A stretch of DNA of 64,000 bases from Marivita sp. GX14005 (GTDB lineage Bacteria > Pseudomonadota > Alphaproteobacteria > Rhodobacterales > Rhodobacteraceae). Location: NCBI RefSeq assembly GCF_023370775.1, contig NZ_JAMCCQ010000001.1:992001-1056000 (forward strand), written 5' to 3'. Positions 8,914-15,755 of this stretch are shown in pieces (position 1 is the first letter of the stretch; each line of letters starts with the position of its first letter). Under the pieces are notes generated by a model. It saw only the letters and a list, made by a program, of their open reading frames with translations, did not search any database and was not told the origin of the DNA. A program made the translations under genes and the position numbers.

Positions 8914-9086
8914 TGCGCGCGGCGCTCATCGCTGCGCTTTTCGCTCTCGCGGGCTGCGGCGCGGATGGCCCGCCGCTGCGCCCGTCCATGGCGACGACCG
9001 TGACCATCGGCTCTGACGGGATCCGCACATCGACCGGGGTGATCGTGAACAAGGGGCCGGTCTCCGTGGGCGCTTCGGTGCGATGA
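8913..9086 (+). CDS. Small LptM/YifL-like lipoprotein
   Basis: This 57-residue protein has an N-terminal signal and a lipobox, LAGC, with the lipidated cysteine at residue 15. It is followed by GADGPPLRP, close to the CGxxGPLxxP pattern of small LptM (YifL) lipoproteins. In E. coli LptM aids assembly of the LPS translocon LptD; transfer of that role here is inference. Its position between argH and lysA parallels the yifL-dapF neighbourhood, which makes the identification more credible. It overlaps argH (TGATG) and the next gene (ATGA). Confidence 0.75.
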   Translation: MRAALIAALFALAGCGADGPPLRPSMATTVTIGSDGIRTSTGVIVNKGPVSVGASVR

Positions 9087-9400
9087 GCCCGATGCGGTGG
9101 GTCTACCTTGCGCTGGCGATCTGGGGTGCGGTGCATCCGATGTATTGGTTCGTCTCGTGGTTCATGGAAAACGGCTGGTCGCTCGGCGCGATGATCGACG
9201 CCTGGTATGTGAATGACGCGACCACCGGGTTGACTTGGGATCTGACCATCGCAGCGGTCAGCCTGACCGTGTGGATCGTTGCCGAAGTCGCGGTGCGCCG
9301 GAACTGGAGCGCGCTCATTGCGATCCCAGCCACCTATTGCATCGGGGTGAGCTGCGGTTTGCCGCTTTACCTGTTCCTGAGATCGCGCCCCATCGTTTGA
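9083..9400 (+). CDS. DUF2834 membrane protein
   Basis: The product is a 105-residue, mostly hydrophobic protein with about three membrane segments (roughly 5-25, 50-70, 78-98). The WYVNDATTGLTWDLTIAA stretch is typical of DUF2834. No function is known for the family. The start overlaps the upstream lipoprotein stop (ATGA). An inverted repeat and a copy of a dispersed element lie just downstream, before lysA. Confidence 0.8.
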   Translation: MSPMRWVYLALAIWGAVHPMYWFVSWFMENGWSLGAMIDAWYVNDATTGLTWDLTIAAVSLTVWIVAEVAVRRNWSALIAIPATYCIGVSCGLPLYLFLRSRPIV

Positions 9401-9405
9401 GGGCG

Positions 9406-9453
9406 GGCGTGGGGCAGACGCCGGTTTTCGAGTATTTGTAAAAGAGAAGAAGC
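9406..9453 (-). repeat. Dispersed intergenic element, copy 3 (minus orientation)
   Basis: Read on the minus strand it contains GCTTCTT (9447-9453), then CAAATAC (9432-9438), then a hairpin GGCGT/ACGCC (9406-9422). The same head-then-hairpin layout occurs at 13394 and 31909. Here the spacer between the two boxes is 8 nt rather than 7. It lies between the DUF2834 gene and lysA. Confidence 0.55.
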
Positions 9454-9513
9454 AGGGGTGGCGCGGCCCTCGTGCCTGCGCTACTGCGGCGCGGTCTGAC
9501 TCTGGAGGCGCGG

Positions 9514-10779
9514 GTGGATCATTTTCTGTATCGAAACGGCGAATTGCACGCCGAGGATGTGGCGGTGGCCGATATCGCGGCAGCTGTCGGAACGCCGTTC
9601 TATCTGTATTCCACGGCGACGCTGACGCGGCACTTTCAGCTGTTCGACGAGGCGCTGGAGGGGGTCGACCACCTGGTCTGCTACGCGATGAAAGCCGCAT
9701 CGAACCAGGCGATCCTCAAGACGCTGGCCGATCTCGGTGCGGGGATGGACGTGGTGTCGGGCGGCGAATACGCGCGCGCCCGCGCGGCGGGCGTTCCGGG
9801 CGAGAAGATCGTTTTTTCCGGTGTCGGCAAGACGCGGTCGGAAATACGTGCCGCGCTCGAGGGTGGCGTGCGACAGTTCAATGTCGAAAGCGAGCCGGAG
9901 ATGCGGGTCATTTCCGAGTTGGCCGTGAGCTTGGGTAAGACGGCGCCGATCACCGTGCGGGTGAACCCGGATGTCGATGCCAAGACCCATGCCAAGATCG
10001 CGACCGGCAAGTCGGAGAACAAGTTCGGCATCCCGATCGCGCGGGCGCGAGAGGTTTATGCCGAAGCAGCCCGGCTGCCCGGGATCGAGATCGTCGGGAT
10101 CGATGTGCATATCGGCTCTCAGTTGACCGATCTTGCGCCGTATGAGCTGGCCTATGACAAGGTCGCCGAACTGACCGAGGCGCTGCGCGAGGATGGGCAC
10201 AATATCAGTCGGCTCGATTTAGGCGGCGGGCTGGGCATTCCCTATACCCGTTCGAACGAGGCGCCGCCCTTGCCGTCGGATTACGGCGCGATGATCCGCC
10301 GCACGCTGGGGCATCTGGACTGCGAAATCGAGATAGAGCCGGGGCGTTTGATCGCCGGAAATGCCGGTATTCTCGTCAGCCGGGTGATCTATATCAAGGA
10401 AGGTGAGGGGCGGCGGTTCCTGATCCTCGACGGGGCGATGAACGATCTGATCCGCCCCGCGATGTATGACGCCTGGCACGATATCGTGCCGGTGACGGAG
10501 CCGGCCGCCGGGGTCGATCTGCAGCCGTTCGACATCGTCGGTCCGGTCTGCGAATCGGGCGATACCTTTGCAAAGGGGCGCATGATGCCGCCGCTTGCCG
10601 AGGGCGATCTGGTCGCGTTCCGGTCGGCCGGGGCTTATGGGGCCGTCATGGCGAGCGAATACAACACGCGTCCGCTGGTGCCCGAGGTTCTGGCCAAGGG
10701 CGATCAATTCGCCGTCATTCGCAAGCGGCCGGACTTTGACGAAATCATAAATCGCGATACCATTCCCCCCTGGTTGTAA
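9514..10779 (+). CDS. lysA: Diaminopimelate decarboxylase
   Basis: LysA converts meso-diaminopimelate to lysine and CO2 using PLP. The GTG at 9514 was chosen because GGAGG lies 6 nt upstream and the protein then begins VDHFLYRNGELHAEDV as in relatives, giving 421 residues. PLP lysine is K60 in CYAMKAAS. HIGSQ and GGGLGIPY of the alanine-racemase-like barrel follow, and the substrate motif GPVCESGD is near the C-terminus. The gene is 48 nt upstream of the TIGR02302 gene, a pairing usual in Rhodobacteraceae. Confidence 0.95.
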   Translation: MDHFLYRNGELHAEDVAVADIAAAVGTPFYLYSTATLTRHFQLFDEALEGVDHLVCYAMKAASNQAILKTLADLGAGMDVVSGGEYARARAAGVPGEKIVFSGVGKTRSEIRAALEGGVRQFNVESEPEMRVISELAVSLGKTAPITVRVNPDVDAKTHAKIATGKSENKFGIPIARAREVYAEAARLPGIEIVGIDVHIGSQLTDLAPYELAYDKVAELTEALREDGHNISRLDLGGGLGIPYTRSNEAPPLPSDYGAMIRRTLGHLDCEIEIEPGRLIAGNAGILVSRVIYIKEGEGRRFLILDGAMNDLIRPAMYDAWHDIVPVTEPAAGVDLQPFDIVGPVCESGDTFAKGRMMPPLAEGDLVAFRSAGAYGAVMASEYNTRPLVPEVLAKGDQFAVIRKRPDFDEIINRDTIPPWL

Positions 10780-10827
10780 GGTGCGCCTTGCGGCCCCAGC
10801 GCCGGAAATCGGCCCCCGGAGACCGGA

Positions 10828-13392
10828 ATGACCGCATGCGATGACCTGCCCCAGCATGTAAGCGACGCTATCCGATGGCCGCTCGCGCTCACACGTTTGG
10901 GGATGGGCGCCGAGGCGGTGGTGCGTGCCTTCTGGCCGTTATGGTCGGTGCTGTTCGCGGCGCTGGCGTTCCTAATGCTGAGCGTTCAGGATATCTTGCC
11001 GGTCGAACTGGTCTGGATCAGCCTCGGGATATTCGCGCTGGGCGCGGGATGGGCGCTCGTTCGGGGCGTGCGGCGTTTCGGATGGCCCTCGCGTGCGGCG
11101 GCGCTGGCACGGCTCGATGCGACCCTGCCGGGACATCCGATCCTTGCCGCGATGGATGAGCAGGCGATCGGGGCCGGGGATGCCGCATCTTCCGCTGTGT
11201 GGCAGGCGCATCAGGCGCGTATGGCGGCACGGCTGAAGGAGGCCCGTCCGGCGGAGCCCGACCTGCGCGTCTCCGGCGCCGATCCGTTTGCGCTGCGCTA
11301 TGTTGCGCTGCTTGCGCTTCTGGTCGCGGTGATCTTCGGCTCGGCCATGCGCGTCCAATCGGTGTCGGCGCTTGGGCCTGCCGGCGCTGGCCTTGCGGCG
11401 GGGCCGACCTGGGAAGGATGGCTCGAGCCGCCGCGCTATACCGGGCTGCCCTCGATCTATCTGAACGATATCGAGGCCGCCGGACTCGACGCGCCGATCG
11501 GCAGCCGGATCACCCTGCGCTTCTATGGCGAGGTCGGGGCGCTCGCGACGCGGGAGACAGTGTCCGGAACAGCGCCCGCAGATGATGCACCGGGGCTTAC
11601 GGCGCAGGAATTCGAGATCGCACAATCGGGCCGGATCGAGATCGACGGGCCCGGCGGGCGGCTTTGGGAGATCACCGCGATCCCCGACCGCGCGCCCGAT
11701 GTGCAGCTCGATGAAGGGATCGAGGCCAGTTTCGAGGGCGATGCGCAGATCCCGTTCAGCGCGAGCGACGATTACGCCGTAGTGGCCGGACAGGCCCGGA
11801 TCGAGCTGGCTCTGGATGAGATCGACCGACGCTATGGCCTGCGCATCGCGCCCGAGCCGCGCGCCGCGATCGAGCTTCCGCTGCCCATGCCGATCACCGG
11901 GGATCGTGCCGAGTTCAGCGAAACGCTGGTGGAGAATTTCTCGGAGCACCCCTGGGCGAATCTTCCCGTGACGGTGACACTCAGCGCCAGCGACGACCTG
12001 GGCCAAACCGGGCAGACCGCACCGGAGATCATCACCCTTCCGGGGCGGCGTTTCTTCGATCCGATGGCAGCGGCGATCATCGAACAGCGCCGCGCGCTGC
12101 TTTGGAACCGCGAGAATGCAGAGGATGTCGCCCTGCTCCTGCGCGCCGTTTCGCACAGGCCAGATGATGTGTTCCGCTCGGCCACCGACTACCTGCGCTT
12201 GCGAACGATCCTGCGCCGGATCGAGGCTCTGGCCGGACTGGGGCTTGATGACGATCAGCAGACCGAGATCGCGCAGGCGCTTTGGGATCTCGCCCTGCTT
12301 CTGGAGGAGGGCGATCTCGACGATGCGCGCGAGCGGCTCGAACGCGCGCAGGAGCGGCTGTCCGAAGCCATGCGCAACGGCGCGTCCGATCAGGAGATCG
12401 CCGAACTGATGCAGGAGCTGCGCGATGCGACCGACGATTACCTGCGCCAGCTGTCGCGCCAGGCGCAGCAGGACGGTCAGGATCAGGACACGGCCCAAAA
12501 CCGGAACATGATGGAGATGAGCCAAAGCGATCTTCAGGCGATGATGGACCGTATCCAGGAGTTGATGGAACAGGGCCGCATGGCCGAGGCGCAGGAGGCG
12601 CTCGACCAGTTGCGCCAGATGATGGAGAACATGCAGGTCACGCAGGGCCAGCGTGGGCAAACACCGGGCGAACAGGCGATGGAAGGTCTGGGCGAGACTT
12701 TGCGGGAACAGCAGGACTTGTCGGATCAGGCGTTCCGCGATCTGCAGGAGCAGTTCAATCCGGGTCAACAGGGCGAGCAGGGGCAAGGCCGGCAAGGGCA
12801 GACGCAACCGGGTCAGCCGGGGCAGGGACAGCGCGGTGAAGGGCAGGGCGGACAGCCTGGCGAGGGAGGCGAAACCGGTCAGCCGCAAGACCTCGAAGAC
12901 AGCCTTGCCGAGCGTCAGCGTGCGCTCCGGCAGGAACTCGACCGCCAGTCGCAAAACCTGCCGGGCGCCGGAACCGAAGCCGGCGATGCGGCCCGCGAGG
13001 CACTGGACCGGGCCGAAGGCGCGATGGAGGGAGCCGAAGAGGCGCTGCGCGAGAACGATCTGGCCGGGGCCATCGACAACCAGTCCGAGGCGATGGAGGC
13101 TTTGCGCGAAGGGATGCGCAATCTCGGCGATGCGCTCGCGCAGAGGCAACCGCAACAGGGGCAGGGCCAACAAGGGCAAGCCGAAGGCGCCGATCCGGGG
13201 CGCCAACGCGATCCGCTCGGGCGCAGCGTCGGCTCCGAGGGGCAAATCGGATCGGATGAGAACCTGCTTCAGGGCGAAGATGTGTATCGCCGGGCGCGCG
13301 AGCTTCTGGACGAGATTCGCCGCCGTTCGGGCGAAGGAGAGCGGCCCGAGCAGGAACTCGAATATCTCGAACGTCTGCTGGACAGGTTCTGA
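10828..13392 (+). CDS. TIGR02302 (DUF4175) large membrane-anchored protein
   Basis: The 854-residue protein has two N-terminal transmembrane segments (about residues 35-75), a third near 155-175, then a large probably periplasmic region. The C-terminal half is strongly helical with coiled-coil tendency. It includes a low-complexity Gln/Gly-rich stretch (about residues 642-690) full of GQ and QG pairs, and further Q-rich runs near 770-790. It matches the alphaproteobacterial TIGR02302 family, of unknown function and typically next to lysA. A GGAG ribosome site precedes the start. A repeat element with stacked hairpins directly follows the stop. Confidence 0.88.
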   Translation: MTACDDLPQHVSDAIRWPLALTRLGMGAEAVVRAFWPLWSVLFAALAFLMLSVQDILPVELVWISLGIFALGAGWALVRGVRRFGWPSRAAALARLDATLPGHPILAAMDEQAIGAGDAASSAVWQAHQARMAARLKEARPAEPDLRVSGADPFALRYVALLALLVAVIFGSAMRVQSVSALGPAGAGLAAGPTWEGWLEPPRYTGLPSIYLNDIEAAGLDAPIGSRITLRFYGEVGALATRETVSGTAPADDAPGLTAQEFEIAQSGRIEIDGPGGRLWEITAIPDRAPDVQLDEGIEASFEGDAQIPFSASDDYAVVAGQARIELALDEIDRRYGLRIAPEPRAAIELPLPMPITGDRAEFSETLVENFSEHPWANLPVTVTLSASDDLGQTGQTAPEIITLPGRRFFDPMAAAIIEQRRALLWNRENAEDVALLLRAVSHRPDDVFRSATDYLRLRTILRRIEALAGLGLDDDQQTEIAQALWDLALLLEEGDLDDARERLERAQERLSEAMRNGASDQEIAELMQELRDATDDYLRQLSRQAQQDGQDQDTAQNRNMMEMSQSDLQAMMDRIQELMEQGRMAEAQEALDQLRQMMENMQVTQGQRGQTPGEQAMEGLGETLREQQDLSDQAFRDLQEQFNPGQQGEQGQGRQGQTQPGQPGQGQRGEGQGGQPGEGGETGQPQDLEDSLAERQRALRQELDRQSQNLPGAGTEAGDAAREALDRAEGAMEGAEEALRENDLAGAIDNQSEAMEALREGMRNLGDALAQRQPQQGQGQQGQAEGADPGRQRDPLGRSVGSEGQIGSDENLLQGEDVYRRARELLDEIRRRSGEGERPEQELEYLERLLDRF

Positions 13393-13393
13393 G

Positions 13394-13482
13394 GCTTCTT
13401 TGGGCTTCAAATACCTCGGGGTTCGGGGCAGAGCCCCGACGTTTCCGTCGACGGAAACGGCTTGATGCGTCAACGCATCAAG
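13394..13482 (+). repeat. Dispersed intergenic element, copy 1, with three hairpins
   Basis: GCTTCTT (13394-13400), 7 nt, CAAATAC (13408-13414), then three consecutive inverted repeats: CGGGGC/GCCCCG (13424-13438), the perfect 18-bp palindrome at 13441-13458, and CTTGATGCGT/ACGCATCAAG (13461-13482). It fills the gap between convergent TIGR02302 and arfB genes and could end both transcripts. Copies with the same head are at 31909 and (inverted) 9453. Confidence 0.7.
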
Positions 13483-13488
13483 GCCCGC

Positions 13489-13908
13489 TCAAAGGTCAGG
13501 GTCGACCTTGCCGCGCAGCGCCTTGACCTCGCCCCGCTCCTTCTTGGCTTTGAGCCGCCGCTTCTTGGAGCCGAGTGTCGGTTTCGTCGCGATCCGGCGT
13601 TTGCGCGGCTTTAGCGCCGCCACGATCATGTCCTTCAACCGGTCGCGGGCGATCTCGCGATTGCGGGCCTGCGAGCGGGTCTCGTCCACCTGAAGAACAA
13701 GCGCGCCGTCTTTCGTCCACCTGCGTCCGGCAATCCGGCGCAGTCGGGTCTTTACCGGGGCGGGCAGGTTGGGCGAGCGCTCCGCTTCGAAACGCAGCTC
13801 GACAGCGGTTGCCACCTTGTTCACGTTCTGCCCGCCGGGGCCGGAGGCGCGCACGAACTGTTCGGTGAGTTCCCAATCCTCGATCGTTATGCTGTCGGTG
13901 ATCTGCAT
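13489..13908 (-). CDS. arfB: Alternative ribosome-rescue factor ArfB
   Basis: ArfB is a release-factor-like peptidyl-tRNA hydrolase that frees ribosomes stalled on truncated mRNA. The 139-residue protein carries the catalytic GGQ in RASGPGGQNVNKVATAVEL. Its long basic C-terminal tail (about 105-139) includes KPTLGSKKRRLKAKK, the part that enters the empty mRNA channel. No Shine-Dalgarno is visible before the ATG, and a Rho-independent terminator lies only about 29 nt upstream. Expression therefore seems to depend on read-through of that terminator or on a promoter overlapping it. Confidence 0.93.
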   Translation of the reverse strand: MQITDSITIEDWELTEQFVRASGPGGQNVNKVATAVELRFEAERSPNLPAPVKTRLRRIAGRRWTKDGALVLQVDETRSQARNREIARDRLKDMIVAALKPRKRRIATKPTLGSKKRRLKAKKERGEVKALRGKVDPDL

Positions 13909-13937
13909 GGCGTCTGCAACGATAGGGGGCGGATGCC

Positions 13938-13965
13938 AAAAGGGCCACCCGTTCGGATGGCCCTT
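13938..13965 (-). terminator. Terminator immediately upstream of arfB
   Basis: On the minus strand an 11-bp stem (AAGGGCCATCC with GGGTGGCCCTT) closes the loop GAAC and runs into TTTT. It ends the transcript of the leader element or of yhhQ, and arfB begins about 29 nt further on. Confidence 0.8.
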
Positions 13966-14032
13966 CGAGACTTGTGGAGGTGGGGGCGGTTAGGCTCTCA
14001 CCAATTCGTTCGGCTCATAGCCAGGGGCTGCC

Positions 14033-14089
14033 CTAGCTGCGCACCTCCCGAACTGTTCCGACACCTCTCTCCAATACCTCTCTAGACAC
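14033..14089 (-). CDS. Putative 18-residue leader peptide upstream of arfB
   Basis: A GTG start 7 nt after a perfect extended GGAGG site opens an 18-codon frame reading MSREVLERGVGTVREVRS, if GTG is initiator Met. It has four arginine codons, two of them AGA, which is rare in such GC-rich genomes. The TAG stop falls inside the following hairpin. Position, strength of the ribosome site and the hairpin overlap suggest a regulatory leader peptide; no product homology is known to me. Confidence 0.3.
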   Translation of the reverse strand: MSREVLERGVGTVREVRS

Positions 14090-14161
14090 TGGATCACCTC
14101 CTTTCAGCTGTTGAAAACGCTTGGTCAGAGTCGCAGGCTTTGCCGATTTTGCAAATCTTTT

Positions 14162-14791
14162 TTACGTCATCGCCGTTTTTTGACGAAACCTGAGGACAAT
14201 GAGCCGGAACGGCACGAGCGCGATCAGCGCCAGCGCGAGCTTGACGGACCAGTCGGCGACCGCCAGCGACACCCAAAGCGGCGCCATCGGCCCGACGCCC
14301 AGAAGCGGCAGAATTTCGCCCGCCCAGGACACGTCATTGCCCGGCTCGATGAAGGCGAACGTGCCGGAGAACGCGATGCTGAAGAAGAGCGCTGTGTCGA
14401 GCGAGGAGCCGATCAGCGTCGATGCCAGCGGCGCGCGCCACCACGCGCCGCCGCGCAGCCGGTCGAAGATCGCCACGTCGAGAAGCTGCGCCGTCAGGAA
14501 GGCCGTGCCGGAAGCGAGCGCGATACGAAAGGTGACGAGCGGCCCGAATTCGCCCATGATCTGCGTGCCGACAAGCGAACACAGCACGCCCACTGCAAAG
14601 CCGGCGAAGACGACCTTGCGAGCAGGGCCGGGGCCATAAAGCCGGTTCATCAGGTCGGTGACGAGAAAGGCGAAGGGATAGGTAAACGCGCCCCAGGTCA
14701 GCCAGTTGCCGAAAAGAAACTGCACCAGGATATTGGAGGCGAGGACGATCACGGCCATCGCGAGGATGCCGGGGAGATGTGCGCGGGTCAT
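14162..14791 (-). CDS. yhhQ: Queuosine precursor transporter, YhhQ/VUT family
   Basis: This is an inner-membrane importer of the queuosine precursors preQ0/preQ1, of 209 residues with about six hydrophobic segments. Family features include FLVTDLMNRLYGP and the segment GSSLDTALFFSIAFSG. The ATG at 14791 was chosen over an upstream frame extension because GGGAG precedes it and hydrophobic segment 1 follows at once. The leader contains an 8-bp hairpin (14828-14845) but no preQ1 riboswitch that I recognise. Confidence 0.9.
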   Translation of the reverse strand: MTRAHLPGILAMAVIVLASNILVQFLFGNWLTWGAFTYPFAFLVTDLMNRLYGPGPARKVVFAGFAVGVLCSLVGTQIMGEFGPLVTFRIALASGTAFLTAQLLDVAIFDRLRGGAWWRAPLASTLIGSSLDTALFFSIAFSGTFAFIEPGNDVSWAGEILPLLGVGPMAPLWVSLAVADWSVKLALALIALVPFRLIVLRFRQKTAMT

Positions 14792-14827
14792 GTATGACTC
14801 CCGTTTTGCCAAGGTAGCGGGGACTTG

Positions 14828-14845
14828 ATTCCCGATCTCGGGAAT
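14828..14845 (-). promoter_or_regulatory. Hairpin in yhhQ leader
   Basis: ATTCCCGA and TCGGGAAT form a perfect inverted repeat 37 nt before the yhhQ start and 37 nt after the upstream esterase stop. No T run follows on either strand, so it is more likely an operator or mRNA structure than a terminator. Confidence 0.3.
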
Positions 14846-14882
14846 GACGCGCTGTCTAATGTCTTGGCGCGGCCCGCACAAG

Positions 14883-15755
14883 TCACTCCAATGCGTATTC
14901 GACAATCTCGGTTCGCTGGAAAATGTTGAAATTATCATCGGAGATCATCGTGAGGCGCATCCGACCGGCCTCATCCCGCCAGACGGCGATCCCTTCGAGA
15001 TTGTCGTGCCGCCGCGTTTTCGTGTGCAACAACATCTCGCCATACTGAAGCTGCGCACCATGAGGATCGAAGCGGCGCACGCGGCTGGAAAAGCCGAAGC
15101 CCGAGAACCCGCGTTCGAGCAGGTAAAGCCGCCCATCCGGCCCGATATCCGCGCCGACGGGCAGGAAACCCTCGCTTCGAGCGATCCGGAAGGGAATGTC
15201 CCACCCCGTCGCGTCCAGGTGGCGAAAGACCGGGAAAGGCGTCGTCAGATCGCCTGAAACCTCGGGGATGGCATAGAGCGTATCGGCATCGCCCGCCGCC
15301 AGCGCTTCCAGACCCTTGTTCGGGGGCAAAGCGGCGATCTGCGGATGATCCGGAAGTAGCGTCCATCCGCCGTTATCCGTCTGCCGCAGGATGCGGTTGC
15401 TCGTCTCCAGCGAAATCGCAAGCCGCCCGGCGCCGTCCTGCGCCAGACCTTCGGTATCCCAGACCGGATCCTCGATCAGATCCTCCGGCATGTTCAGCGC
15501 CTCCGGCCCCGCGCTGCGAAGCCCGATGATGCGCGTTTCATGCCGGTGTATCGTCCCGCGCAGCAGAAAGGCGCGGTCGCTCAGGGCAGTGAAGTTTCGG
15601 CCGTCCGCCGTCAAAGTCAGGCCCGAGAGACCGCCGAAATCCGCGCTTTGGTCGGTCCAGCCATAGGATGACAGGAACCGCGCGCGTTGGAGCGTTTCGG
15701 TCAAGCCGGGATCAGTTCGACGCCAGAACGGAGGCGCATTGCGCCGGCAGATCAC
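14883..15755 (-). CDS. Esterase-like activity of phytase family protein
   Basis: The protein of up to 290 residues is a probable beta-propeller of the phytase-like esterase family. Family features are FGGLSGLTLTADGRNFTALSDRA near the N-terminus, DTEGLAQDGAG centrally, and KTRRHDNLEGIAVW with MISDDNFN near the C-terminus. Relatives are usually exported, but no signal peptide is visible here. The GTG at 15755 lies inside mepA (44-nt overlap) and a TTG at 15704 is an alternative start. The N-terminus may be lost or misassigned. It is the last gene of a minus-strand chain with the UMF1 transporter and mepA. Substrate unknown. Confidence 0.72.
   Translation of the reverse strand: MICRRNAPPFWRRTDPGLTETLQRARFLSSYGWTDQSADFGGLSGLTLTADGRNFTALSDRAFLLRGTIHRHETRIIGLRSAGPEALNMPEDLIEDPVWDTEGLAQDGAGRLAISLETSNRILRQTDNGGWTLLPDHPQIAALPPNKGLEALAAGDADTLYAIPEVSGDLTTPFPVFRHLDATGWDIPFRIARSEGFLPVGADIGPDGRLYLLERGFSGFGFSSRVRRFDPHGAQLQYGEMLLHTKTRRHDNLEGIAVWRDEAGRMRLTMISDDNFNIFQRTEIVEYALE

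Larger units (their letters stand above)
13938..14104 (-). ncRNA. Candidate structured leader/attenuator RNA between yhhQ and arfB
   Basis: Read on the minus strand, the element opens with AAAGGAGGTGATCC (14104-14091), a perfect match to the extended anti-Shine-Dalgarno of 16S rRNA. Next come an 18-codon reading frame (14089-14033), an 8-bp hairpin AGCTAGGG/CCCTGGCT with a CAG loop, a six-codon frame (14018-13998), and the terminator at 13965-13938. The GGCT of the first hairpin can alternatively pair with AGCC further on (near 13996). Several GAGG/GGAGG repeats are spread through it. This could be a transcription attenuator for arfB or a separate small RNA. It does not match SRP, 6S or tmRNA patterns that I know. 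Confidence 0.45.

Noticed and set aside
10972-13473. 833-codon open frame on the minus strand opposite the TIGR02302 gene
   Set aside because: It is a high-GC antisense shadow: no family motif, and its His/Leu/Arg-rich composition mirrors the real gene's codons.
14091-14106. Match to the 3' end of 16S rRNA on the plus strand
   Set aside because: Only about 15 bases match and no upstream 16S sequence is present; it is better read as a strong ribosome-binding site on the minus strand.
13938-14161. Known housekeeping RNA (SRP RNA, 6S RNA, tmRNA) between yhhQ and arfB
   Set aside because: None of the diagnostic cores (for example the SRP GGAAGGxAGCAGCC loop region or a tRNA-like domain) is visible.
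14792-14882. preQ1 riboswitch in the leader of yhhQ
   Set aside because: I looked for the preQ1-I and preQ1-II patterns and saw only a simple inverted repeat.
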